The notes beneath the pieces are model-generated. The model did not search any database. It worked only from the letters and a program-made list of their open reading frames with translations, and was not told where the DNA came from. Below, in pieces: positions 1 to 12,500 of a DNA stretch of 64,000 nt; the first letter of the stretch is position 1; every line of letters begins with the position of its first letter. The stretch lies in NCBI GenBank assembly GCA_026413225.1, contig CM048553.1, forward strand, positions 143,877,190 through 143,941,189, read 5' to 3'. The position numbers and the translations under genes were made by a program. Origin of the DNA: Otis tarda. Lineage: Eukaryota; Chordata; Aves; Otidiformes; Otididae.

Positions 1-3000
1 AGCAGAAGTGGAGTGCAGTGATTTCCATATTTCTGCTAGATTTGAACGTCATGTACGTAAGGAAGCTCTTCCCCAGGTATTTCTTGTGGTGGGTAGAGAG
101 CAGACGGAGCAAACCAGTAACAGGTGATTGAAAATACAAAGATCTACTGACTTACTTGTGCCCAATATCTCTCCTTTGCTGTAGCAGAAGGAAGATTTTC
201 CTCGCACTTTCCATGTAACGTTCCCCTGCAATGGTCCGTGTGATTTGGGACAGACCAAATATCAATCACATTATGGTATACTAAAGAGATGTATTTATGA
301 TAAGCTGTAGTACACGAACAAGCACTTGACTGATGCAGCTGAGGGGCCTCAGCAGGAAACAGAGGGGAGGAGTGACTGCCTTGTGCAGTTCCATGCAGGA
401 TCACTAAGAACCCCTCATGTGGCTCTCAAGTGCTTACCCATAATGTGCTTGCTAATATAGCATCTGCTCACATACTTCATTTTTACTATTTTCCATAGTA
501 CTTCTGCAGTGCTATGTGTAGTTTTGATACGGGTTTTGTTTAGGGAGAGAGTTAAAAATGTAAATTCTGCCTCGTATTTTTCCTGAAGACTGCAGCTCAC
601 CCTGTGCTTGTGGCAGGACCTGGGAAGGATGGTAGTCGCCCTTTTCACCAGTGGGGGTTCATTGTGTGCCTCATTGGCCTCCAAGAAAGGTTTAACCCAC
701 TTACTGGAACTCCCATCTGCCTGGAGAGTGGAGTCATTGACTTCAGTCTTTAGTGTGAAACCTAGGCAATTTTCAGATATCCTGGACTCAGGCTGTTGCG
801 GTCCTTGAATAAAAGGAGTGAGATATTTAACTTCAACCAGCAGTGTACGAGAAGCCCATATACGGTGGAGGAGTCAAATTTGTCCTGGTTGCAGCAGGAA
901 GTATTGCTGGTGAGATCCACCGCAATGCTCCATGCCGTGTGGGATGCCGATGGGCTGGCGGCTCCGTGCCCAGGGACTGCGCGTTTCTGGAGGCCTGGCA
1001 GGAGATGACATGGCCTTAGTCACCAAGGGAGGCTGTTATCCAGTGGTGTAGGACAGGCTCTCCTGATCAACCGGACACGGTTGAAAGCTCAGAGTTAGCA
1101 AGTGCAGTGAGTCCTTAGTAGAAGCAAATAAATTTATAGACCTTTCACATCTATTATTTATGTAATTTTTCTTTCCTTTCCTTTTTATTTTTCTTTAAGA
1201 AAAGCATTTTTCGTAGTAAAATTTATGTGAAAGACTTGCCTGTATCCAGCACGTCAGCGTGCATTGTGGAAGAGTTAAGCCGTCACTGCAGTTCATTGCA
1301 GTTTGGCAGTTCTGATGCCTGAGCAAGCCTTGCTCAGACACAGAAATTTAAACTCAGGGAGACTTGTGACTCGAGAGAAAAGCAGGATCTGTCCTTTATA
1401 GATAAATTAGTTCAAAGTTAAACAAGGCAACTTTTATTTACATTCTGGATATTAAGTGGGAGGCTAACAATTGTCAAAAATAATTCACATGCTTTAGTGC
1501 GTATACATAAACCATTCAAATGTGTTAGTTAATGCTTTTTAAATTAAAAACATAAAGATCTGTGAACAAGATTAATTCTTAGCAATGAAAAAGAGAGCCT
1601 CACAAAACCTTGTCAGCTTGAATCCAGGTTGATGATTCCTATTAGAAAGAATCATAATCAGATGTGCTAAAACGATGACAGTGCTGAATAAGTCAGAAAA
1701 CGTGAGAAGCAGTAGGAACAGGACCATTGTGGGTTGCTGTTAGAGGCTGATTTCACCGAGTCTCAGTAGATACATGGCACTGTTTCTTGCTTGACTATTT
1801 TAAAACATCTGTGTTTTGAGAGAAAGGCAGAAACAGAGAAAAAGTCTCAACCTTATAGTTTGAAGAATATTTTCCCGCTCCCCAAATGCCTAGGAAATAA
1901 GAAATTTGAAATTTAAAAAACAAGCCTTAATGTCAGTCTGTACTAAAGGGAATGTTGTTCTTTATACAGCAACTTCTGACATGGTTTTGCAATCATTTGA
2001 ACACTGGATAAAATTAAAAATAAATGGAACAATAGTTATTTCTATTTTACTTTAATACAACAGCAAGTTGGATTTTTTTGCCATAGAAGGAAAGGCTTGC
2101 ATCAAAAAAAAAACTGTAGGCTTAGAGTTTGCAAGGAATTATGGAGTGTGGTATGTGTCTGGGTTTGTATACTTTATTTATCATCACTGTTGTCTTGTGA
2201 GGGCAGGTTTGTCATAACTCACTGCTTCACTTTTCATGAGTTACAGTCATGCTTTCATTCGCAAGCAATAAGAATAGTATAATTTCTCTCATTTTGTTTT
2301 TCTTCGTACATACACTCAAAGGTACACAGTGTAAATCTATGCCTCTTAGTCCAGTAAAAATCCCTGCAAAGTAAAACTGCAGTTCACGTAAATACTTGTC
2401 CACATTAGAAAAATTATAAATAGAAAGAACAGGCTTGTCCCAATATAGAGCAGCATTTAATGCCAGCATTACCTATTAAAATCAGTGCATTAGGCTTTTG
2501 GTAGATGCATATATGTTAGTTTAGCATAATACTGCTAAAATTGCCAATCTAAAACCCAGTTGCTGTAGCCATTAAAAAAGCAAATGCTCTTTCCCCTTCA
2601 TTTATAGCAGTATTTGGTCAGTGTGCAATGTGATTAGAATGATATTCCATCACGCTGGACTTTCATTAATCAACAGATAACCCTCTCTGTTGAGTAAATT
2701 CAGTTTCTCTCACATCTTAGGGCTAAGAAGACAAAGTATGAATCCTACCAGTCGCGGAAGCGTAGTCGGCAAAACAGGCAAGATAACAACGAGGTTATTC
2801 TTGTTTCCCTGCCCTCTGGGCCACCTCTCTGTCCTTGTGCCATCTCTGGTGCAGAGCAGTGTCAGGGAGGAAGACAGACTCCTGCCTGCCCCAGTTCGCT
2901 GTGGTGGTTTCATCTGGGTAAGTCAAGGAACGTAGTGCTGTGATACACATATACAGAAACACATACAGAGAGAGCAGAGCAGGGAGGAACCCCCAGCCAG

Positions 3001-4715
3001 ACACTGAACTGTTGCAAAATGGAGGATGCTTTTCTAGAGCCAGTCTGCAATTTACTGGAGACCCACTCGGAGTCAGGGTCACAGTTCTCTGTGAGCAGTA
3101 AGATAGCTGGAGCTTTCTCTGCGTCGACCTTCACCATGGGCACCCTCATGCCCAGACACTCTTAATCCCAACCGCAGCTCTTTTATCTCCCTCTTTTTAA
3201 GACTTTCTTAAGCGAAGGAGACCATGGTGAAAAGTCATCGTTCTTGCCAGTGGGCACTGGGTATGCTGTCTGATGGCTGCCAAAAAAAAGAGACTTCTTT
3301 TTCCAAAGCGGAGCAGGTGGCAGTAGCTGACTGGAACACCACGCTGGCACTCATTGTATCATAGCACTGACAGCAGAGCTGGAAGCTAACAGGTTCACAG
3401 TTGCCTAATGTCATCATGCTGAAGACATTTTTAGAAAAGTTATGCAATTGATTAGCTAGCTACATACACCTTTTTTTTTTTTTCAAGCTGAGCTGATATT
3501 TTTATTCTAACACAGCTAATAGCAATAACATAGATTTACAGATGAAGTGCAGCAAATGAAGTTTTCAGCAGGTTTTGACAGCACATCTTCCAGGAGCTCT
3601 CACGCCATCCTGCAAGAGCTCCTTGGAAGTTATATGAAATGCACAGGGAAGTGACCACACTAATTCCTAAATCTGAGAGTAATAATTGACGGTTTCTTCT
3701 AAGGAAGGGTATTTTCCATGTACCTTTTTTGCTGTGTCCCTCAGACTGCTCCACCTCTCCTCCACTGCCATCTGAAGAGACAGTCAGGAGAAGTGGTGTG
3801 TGATCTCTCCGAAGTGGCAACTGTAGCATGCTCTGCAGCCCAGATTCCCCCTAATTTTAGACTTGTATCCAAGGTACCTAAATTGAGATCACTGTCAGCC
3901 TGACTGTTTATAATCCTGGTATGGAAACAGGTGTTTGAGAGAGTGATTCAGTTCACCTCAGATTGGAGTAAGAGGAGGAAACCCAGGACATCCACCTCCC
4001 TTGTTTCAGTGCCGTAGTTACATATCTCAGTGTTTAAAGGATTAAGCCAGGACCGTGTTGTCTCTTAAAACTGATCCAACAGATGCGGTGAAGTGATTTA
4101 CTTCAGTTTAAATTGTGGTTTACTTCCGAATTAGCTGGCAAATACTTAAAAAAGACAAATTCTGGTAACATCAATATATGGTTGGATACAAGTGGAAGAA
4201 AAGACAATTGCTTTTCCCTCAGCAAAGATGACAGAAGATACATGACTCAGTTATCAATCTCAGAATCTTTATTAAAGCTTAATGGTAGATATTGTAGTGA
4301 GGGAGCTTTTAATTTTGCTTTATTATGCCTGCCTAGTGATATGATTGCAACATTTTATTTTGGATGAGGACTTTGCTGGAGCTACCTCTGTTTCCAGACC
4401 TGAAAAATTATAGCAGAGCAGTATGTTCTACGTGGAGCTGCAGTGTAAGGCTACAGAGCTGTCAGCTGATCAAGCCATTAACAGCATAGCTTAGAGGTAT
4501 CCAATGGGCTCTAAAAAGACATTGAACATGATATATACATCTTATGCTTCTAAAAAAATTGCAAATAGTGCTTAATTTTTCAGTGGAAGAAAAGAAAGAG
4601 ACAAAGTTTGCATTTCAGCAATAGAAATTGTACTTAAAAATATTATTTTCTGGTGGGTTTTCTAGGTAGAAAAATAAATGTAAGCTGCACCTTTGAATGC
4701 TTCATTTCTCCCATG

Positions 4716-4753
4716 CTTTTCTTTCCCCTCCTGCCTTTCCCCTTTTCCTTTAT
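4716..4753 (+). repeat. Polypyrimidine tract
   Basis: This is an almost uninterrupted C/T run with a single G. It is simple sequence inside an intron and has no splice role that I can see. Confidence 0.6.
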
Positions 4754-7700
4754 CTATTATCGGTATATAATACTTCAAGAATGGGGAAAGAACGAAGGGA
4801 AGGTGTATAAAATGCAAACTTCTGGGGGAAGAGGGAGTTGAAAATCAATAGCCAAATGAGCAAGAAAACAATTACTTTCTGGTGCCAATGTTTTCATTTT
4901 CCTAGCAGGACTTTTGACCCTGAAATGTTCTACCTGCAGTAGCTCCCCATATTTGTTAATTACCAACCCACACTTCAAAGCCGATCGGTTTTCAAGGGCT
5001 TTTGTGGAGGTTAGCTCAGGAAAATGAGTATTCAGTACTGCAGGAATATGTTTAATTTGAGAGGGTTTCATTTTGGTAGGGCTTGGGTTTGCATGAATGC
5101 ATTGTACCTCTCAGATGTCCTTAAAGCATCTTGGGGATAGGCCCTTCAAAGAAAGAAAATAAATGTATGCAATATAAAAGTCACAGGGATATTTCTGACA
5201 CAGTGTCATACGATTTTGCATTGCAAGATAGCATCTCTTGGAAAACGATAGCTAAATGGAATGTTTTAAAAATATATATGGTGTAGTAGTTGCTGTACTG
5301 ACTGATAAGGACATGCAGAAGGCTTTCTATTTTGTTTCACTTTGTTATATCTTTTAATAATTTAGCCTAGATATTATTTTTGTGCTGGTAGTGTCATTTC
5401 CGATCTCACTTGTCCTCTGCCCCCCAAAAAACCTTTGAAACTAATAAGTAAAACAAAGTACCCAGTTCTGCCCTCCCTATTTACACAAGATTAAAGCTGA
5501 GTTTTGCCCAAGGAGGACTGCATGGTCAGCCCAGTGATCTGGAAAATAGAAAAAAAAAAAAAACCCCAACAATACAAATGAAGACGCTCAAAAGTCATTG
5601 CTAAAATTTTTTAAATATCTTATTAATTTCAAAGAAATTTATGGCTGCAAGTAACTCCAGATGCAGCCTAACACACATATTTTTTTGTTACTCATAGAAA
5701 CCTTGTGTTAGCATTGTCTGTTTTTAAGAATGAAGAAAACACTTCTTTCATGCACTTTATTACTCTCCCATTGCTGACTTCATTGAACCAAAATTTTTAT
5801 ATTAACATTTCCAAATTACATATTTTTAAAAGAAATTGATTAAAGAGCAACTTTAGAAATCAGTTAACCTAAAGGTTAAGTGCAGAACACCGTTTCAGCC
5901 CAAAGTAACTTAACCCTTCTTTAAAAAGACCTAAGTGTAAAGAATAAAGACAGTATTTTTCCTTCTCCTTTTTTTAAAAGAAGCCACATGAAATGTTCTC
6001 CGAGTTAAGTTTTACCATTCATAATGAATGCAGTCTCGCCATTCAAATGCGACCATAAGTACACAGAAGATAAGAATTTAATTAAATGTAGATTAAAACC
6101 AAACAGGAAAACACACTCGCTGATAATTTTATCCCATCCTCTGGCCATATTTTTTATACTTCCTTCTTGTTCTTCTTTGGGCTATAGCTTATCAACATGC
6201 CGATAGTACCATAACTCATTACATCTGATGGTGCTGCTGAAATGTGCAGGCTTGGTGCTTGAATTTCAGAGGCACTTAAAATGCAAAGCATGTAAATGTC
6301 TATGTTAAATATATTAGTGTGGTAATGTTAGTGAAAAGAAAGTGATTTCTTACAAGTCCTTGTACCTCACATCATACATTATCATTGCCCAGTCACAAAC
6401 TGGTTTAAAAAAATCTATTGAAGCTTTCTCTTAAAATACATTTCTCTTGTAATATTTTAATTTTGTTTTCATATATCTTACCTGTCTATTTTCATATTAA
6501 TTTCAGTTACTGAAATAGATTACTGAAAACATAGAGATTATATTTTTAGTGTTTGGTAAAGCACTGCAATACACCCAAGATAAAGAGGTGACTGTGAGAG
6601 ATCTGCATAGGGTCACAGTTCAAAACCAAATGACAAAGTGGAGGCTAAATGGACTGGGATATCGAAACACTTTTAATCACATATACATGCAATTTTACAA
6701 ATTGTGATTTTCTTGTTCTGTGGAGGGAGATGACAGGGTCCAGAAGCCAAGTGGTGCAGCTGAGCTCTGCATAGTCCTGGGGCTGGGCTGGGCATTCCTT
6801 GGGGTCTGTCCCCAAGGGATATCCCCAGTTACAGGGTAGGTAGAGAATATCCCTTTCTTAATTGGCTTGTTTGGCTTTAATGGCAATTAACAGCTTGTTA
6901 CGCTGAAGTTAATGCTTTTATTCTTATAGCTGAGCTACTCCCTTACCCTATAGGGTTAACTACAATTCATCCACTTATGCTAACACTGTTGTCAATTGGG
7001 CTCAACTGCTACACATAGCTGCATTTTGGTGCATCAGTATTAATAATCAATTTAGAAAGATGATTTTTTAAAATGTATGACAAGAATGAAGGATTTATGT
7101 TTTAAAGGAAAGCAATTCATGTAGATTGAATTCATGTGTTCCAAACAGGCCCGATGGAAGCCTGGCTGGCTCTGCCTCTAACACATCTGCAACAAGTTCT
7201 TTAGCTAACCAGCACTGCAAGATAAAATAAAAAAAAAATGTCACCCATAAATCATTTAACCTAAATTTGTCCACTGTTATTTATTTCCAATGTATTTTGC
7301 TGACTACGTATACTACACATTTCGGGGAAAGAAACAGTTCAGGTCTGTGAGTGTTTCACTGATGGTAGAACAGACATTGGACCCAGCTCAGAAATACGGA
7401 GATCAAAGTAGTAGTTTGCTTAATTAAATATCATGCTAAGGTTTAGAATGTCAATGTATTCTTTAATATGCAATCTTGATTTATTAAGCACTATTAAAGC
7501 ATAACTGAAATCATTTATATGCTCACACTATCTTATATTTATAACCCAGGCCTATAAAAACTGGAACATCCGTTAGTTTTGCAGTAAGGAAAGGATTTCT
7601 TCCTGCTCTTTTATCAGCAAATAAATTATTTAGCTATATTTTGCTTTTAAGTGACTTAGAATGGCCCGAGAGTTGCAAATGTGAATATGAACTTTGCTTC

Positions 7701-8096
7701 AGCTCTTGACCAAGAGGTATTTTCAAATGAAGATGGATCTGCAACTTTTTATAATTAGATGGCCTTTGACCTGAGCTTTGTGGATCAATCAGAAGAGAAA
7801 TTACTTCATGTAAAAAAATTTAATAATATTAGAAAGTAATTACTGAGGCAATCAGAGCAAACTCTGCACCTCATCAAGAAACATACCTGACCTGCCATCG
7901 CTCAAATTTAGGACAGGATTTGAAAGTAAGTTTTCCAGTGCTGGACCAGATAGCATAGGAAGTATATGACACCTATGAATTGGTACTCCCCACCATTTCC
8001 CTAAGCATATTTTCAGGATAGGACCTAGTTTCTGTTAGTTTCTTCTACTCGACATCAAAATGAGGCACCATCTCTGAGAATTTGCATGTAAATAGT

Positions 8097-8112
8097 TTTA
8101 TTATTATTATTA
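8097..8112. repeat. (ATT)n microsatellite
   Basis: This is about five perfect ATT units in the middle of intron 5. Confidence 0.75.
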
Positions 8113-8979
8113 ACCTTAATAGTTTGTGTCAGGTGAAGCTGAATTTGAGTCTGAAAGTTGGCACATGGCAAAACTCTGGGTCTCTTCAGTGTTGAAGACA
8201 TTTCATGTATTTCAAGTGATACACCACCATACTAAATTTCTGGACATACTAAAATAAATAGTCTTAAAATCGAGAACTGTGTTTAAATAGAGTTAGAAAT
8301 AAAGTATATTTCTTTTACAGCATCCACTGCTGCCTTGTTACAGGGAAAAGTCAGCTCAAAGGTCTGTAAAACAGTGAAGCTTCAAGAGAGGGCATTTCTG
8401 GTCACTACAGTGACATTTTGGGGTAGTTTAAAATGCAGCATGTTTCCAGCCCACAGATACTCCTGTACTTTTCAAAGGAAAGGATGCCGCAGCTTTGAAG
8501 AAAACCTGAAACAGTGAAAGCTGACTTTTTAGAGGCATTGCTCTGGAAGAACTGGGTGTAATGTTTAATGTGTTAATAATTCAAAATGTTTAAAGGACTC
8601 TTGTTAACATGGAGATTGTAGGCTAGTTTCACAAAGGACTGGTGCATCAAATATAGTTTATATTTGGAACAATGAGACAGAGGAGAGAAAGCCTGTATTA
8701 ATACTTCAGTGTCTGAGAGCTTTTTGGAGCACATTGTTAGGGCTTGCCGCTTTCCAGGAACAGCTAAGTGCCGCTCTGCAAGAGTGATGGCCTCTTTCCA
8801 CATCTGCAGGTGTAAGGACTGATATGCAGAAGAATTGATTCTTTTGTACGCGTCCTGGGGAAAGGTAGAAAAGGCTGCAGAAAAGCTATAAAATTTAATT
8901 TTCATTCATTGTCTCTGCTCCCTAAGTTCAGGAGGTGTTGGCTTTTGCCTTTCTGCTAGCACAGACACACAGATAATTC

Positions 8980-9560
8980 AGCAAAACCGTGGGTGTGGCA
9001 GCGCCTGCTCCCAGGGAGCCCGAGAGCCCCACGGATGGGTCCCACCTCTTGATCCTCTGCCAGCCCTGTGCCTCCAAAATTGTCTGGGTACCATGGCATA
9101 TGATAGCAGTAATGTTTTCAGACAGGAAGACAGTGAAAGGGCTGGGGTTTATTTGAAAGGAGAGCACTGGATTTTATTTTTCCTCTGACAAGTTCATTCC
9201 TTTCGAGCTTATCCAGTTTTGGTGGAAAGCTGAAACCTGTCCCTGTGGATTTCACCATCTGGTAAAGGCTCCACGGTGGAGCGCAGCTTGCAGTGCAGAG
9301 ACCCCCTGGTTCTCTCACACAAGTCGGTACCAGGTCCGGCTCCAGCACAGCCGCTTGCTGGTCCCCATTGCCTCCCAGGAGCCAGCAGCCCTGCTGTGCA
9401 CCGGCACCGCCGGCGAGTGGCTGGCTGCAGTTCTGCAGAGGTGAGGGAAGCACGGCCTGCTTCCAGCCAAGATGCCGTGTGAGAGTCATCACCCCTCCTG
9501 GCTGAGGGGAGGACGGAGAAATGCAGGGGGACCGAGCAGCTCTTAGAGAGCCGGGCAGGG
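8980..9560. other. GC-enriched intronic patch, weakly CpG-enriched
   Basis: The composition rises well above the flanks. By eye there are about 14 CpGs within 9240-9560. That is far less dense than the island at 33 kb and below the usual CpG-island ratio. Two donor-like sites occur on the + strand: GCAGAG followed by GTGAGG near 9439, and AGG followed by GTGAGT near 9558. Open frames on both strands here overlap each other and look like a side effect of GC content. I assign no function. Confidence 0.4.
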
Positions 9561-12500
9561 TGAGTCAGGAGATTTCTCTTGCAGATACTGTAACACTGCA
9601 CCAGTGTCAGAGCTTAATAATTCTGATGGCGTTTGATCCAGTTTCCCTTTAGAATCGTGCCTAATATCAATGCATCAAGAAAGCCATGGGCTTCAGATAC
9701 CTAATAAACACTCGCTGTCTCCCAGACCTCGGAATTGTGCATCTGTGCTTCTGGAGTGAAATGGTGTACGTTCTACCTCCATTTTTCTTCCACATAGTTC
9801 ACACAGATGTGTGTGTACACAAATCTATCTGTGGCAAGCAAGTACTTATGTTTTACCATGCTCTTTTATGTTTCACAAGTAATTTATTGATACGTATTAG
9901 TTTGCAAGGTACACTATCACCCACTAAATATCCCATATTCCAGTAGGCAGAAACACATCTTGTACTGTGTAAACAAAAATTTCATATTGCACAGATAACT
10001 TGTATTCTTTCTAGTGCAAGACTGGATCTGCCTGGCAATTTTTCCATTTATTCTGTGAAATAAAATGTGCGAAGCTTTGCATACAAATGTGTGATGTCCA
10101 GTTGGCGTTAAATTCAAGAAAAGCCCTTTTCACAGAGAATTGATCCCCCTGGTATACAGCAATAGTTACCTTTGTTGATTTCTGCATTCCTTAAAATATC
10201 AACATTACCTTTTGTCCAAAGGTACTTACATCCTCGACAAACACTGTAATGATTGACTCATCGGTTCAGCGCGAGTAGTTTTAAGTGAGCTACAGGGTAG
10301 AGATTTCATTAGATTAAGTAGCTTTTTGCAAAATATTTGTGAAAATAAACCAGGAGATGCAAACAGTTGTGAAAGCCGAAAGGAGAAAACGACCACTGCT
10401 AATAACATAAGATTGCAGCCAGTAATCTTCTGTTATTTTGGCTGGACGATGAGTTCCTTCATAATTCCCTCCCTCCTCGATTCTCTTTTCTGCACTTTTT
10501 GTTTTACAAACACTGGGTTACAGTCTCACAGGAGAACCTAAGCCAGTACACACAGCTCCAAGTAGGAATGGGCTTATATACATCACCTTAAAGGCAATAT
10601 CTCCATCAGGCATTCCAGGAAACACACGCAGCTCGTCATCGACGGTAAGATTTTAACTGACTGTGTTTCCAAATTGAGTGCCCAGCCCCGAAGTCAGATT
10701 GTGGCTAATGCGCATTGCAATGTTAACAATAACATATTCTTCTGAGAAAAACTAAAATGACAGGTGTAGCTATTGATGCTTCAAGCACATACTCTGACCT
10801 AAAGACTTGCAATCTGCTGCACTCTACCCAGCGCATACTGTGGCAACCGAGCTGTGCTGGAATCGTGCTGGAGACAGACTGACAAATGCTGCCTATGAAC
10901 TTTTAACTTTGTCCCCCCAAAATGTGGCTTTCGTTTGCTTCTTAAGCTGACTGGTGCTGGAAATGAGCAGCCCTATGCCTTATCGAGAGACGATTTTCTT
11001 TCTAGCATACAACACGATGCGCTGTAGGGAACATGTACGCAATGGGAATGTGTCTCTCTTTTCATATGTTACAATATTTGAGCATACACCCACAGTTAAA
11101 AGGCTGCTTCTTGTGAAATGTGTATCCTTTGGTTAATTTTTGCAGCTAGAGTCTTGCCGCATTATAATTGCAAGCAGTATTGCCCTTCTGATTATTTCTC
11201 CTGACTTCCCTATTTCTGCAAAAGAAGCAATTACAAAGAACCAAGGCGATAATACAGCAAACATAACTTTAATTCTGCTTTCTGTGATTTATCAGTTATT
11301 ATATTTTGAATTTCTCTGCAGATCATTGATTCCAGTTTGATTTTGTTCATACATCAATTTTGTCTAATTCTAGGTAAATACAAGTCACATTTTTTACATT
11401 ATACCCCTCAGAGGGCTTTATTTTTTCATTTCAGTAACCATTATTTGAATCATAAAAAAAAGACATTACAGTATTCATAATGCACTGCTTATGTGACAGT
11501 TTTTGAACTTTAATATTCTTTTCTGTAGTGTGCTGGCTTAGCAGCCTATAAAAGAGACATATTGTTTATAATGTTCCTTTGCCACAACAAATGATGCACT
11601 TCTAGGGTTTATGAAATGGCAGTAGTTTTCTAAATTTGTGATTCTTCTGCGTTCAGCAGTCAAGAACAGTTGTACATCTGCTCAGCACAGACTTTAGGAG
11701 ACTATGAACTTTAATTGAGGAAAAATAATGAGGGTTCAGGGACCACTGATACAGAGTCGGTTGGTAAGGCAGGTGTCCTGCTGCCAGATCAATGGATTAT
11801 TTACTCCTTTGTCATAAACAAGAAACAGTTGGGTCTGTGTAGAGATTATATTCCTATTCCAAAGCCAGACTGCCTTTTTCTGTTCCCTGGTAAACATGCA
11901 GTATATTGAATACTTCTAAAACTTGCTCTGAAAAACACAGTTACTTTTCTCCTTCACTTAACGATGCAATGTTTACCTTAATAGTACGATTTAAGGGAAC
12001 AATAATAAATTCAGTGGTATTCATTTTGCCAAAATCCTAATGGGCATATTAATTAATGATCTGTACTTTGTGTGCAGAGAAAGGATTCTGTGGGTGTCGG
12101 AGGGTATTCACATGTGTATACAAAAGAATATTTGTAATGCATAATGCTAGATAAAAATATAGTATGAGAAAGACAATTATATGAATATATTTAGAAGGGA
12201 AGAAAAAAATGAGCAATACAGATGAACACATTTAAGCCAATCTTTTACAGTCTGACTACCATAATGATAATGTTGTTTCAGAACATAGTTTATAAAAATT
12301 TTACACACCACTGAAGTGGAATTTCCTGGTGCTTTCATCAGAAGAAATACAGATGGCTTTTCCATGTGAGTCAAGCAAGTAATCAGGAGTTTCAGTAAGC
12401 ATCCCTAATCCTGGGTGTGCTCATGGCTATCTTTTACACACCTGTGTAACCCAAGAGGGCAAGGTCAACCAAAAAGGGCATGTTCAGATCTAATAGGTAT

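Noticed and set aside
49..258. - strand frame containing VTWKV and CYSKGE, faintly like the end of FOG2 exon 5, with ACAA followed by GTAAGT.
   Set aside because: It is on the wrong strand for ZFPM2, only a few residues agree, and the overlapping frame has no exon logic. Taken as coincidence.
5120..5175. Sequence with a loose resemblance to the tail of ancient amniote SINEs (AAAGCATCTTGGG, then AATATAAAAG).
   Set aside because: The match is too short and too gapped to support without an alignment.
8573..8905. - strand frame of 110 codons.
   Set aside because: No domain, no splice sites of note and no composition shift; expected by chance.
9118..9601. Overlapping frames of 124 and 130 codons on the - strand and about 70 on the + strand.
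   Set aside because: Several phases are open at once because the patch is GC-rich; no recognisable protein.
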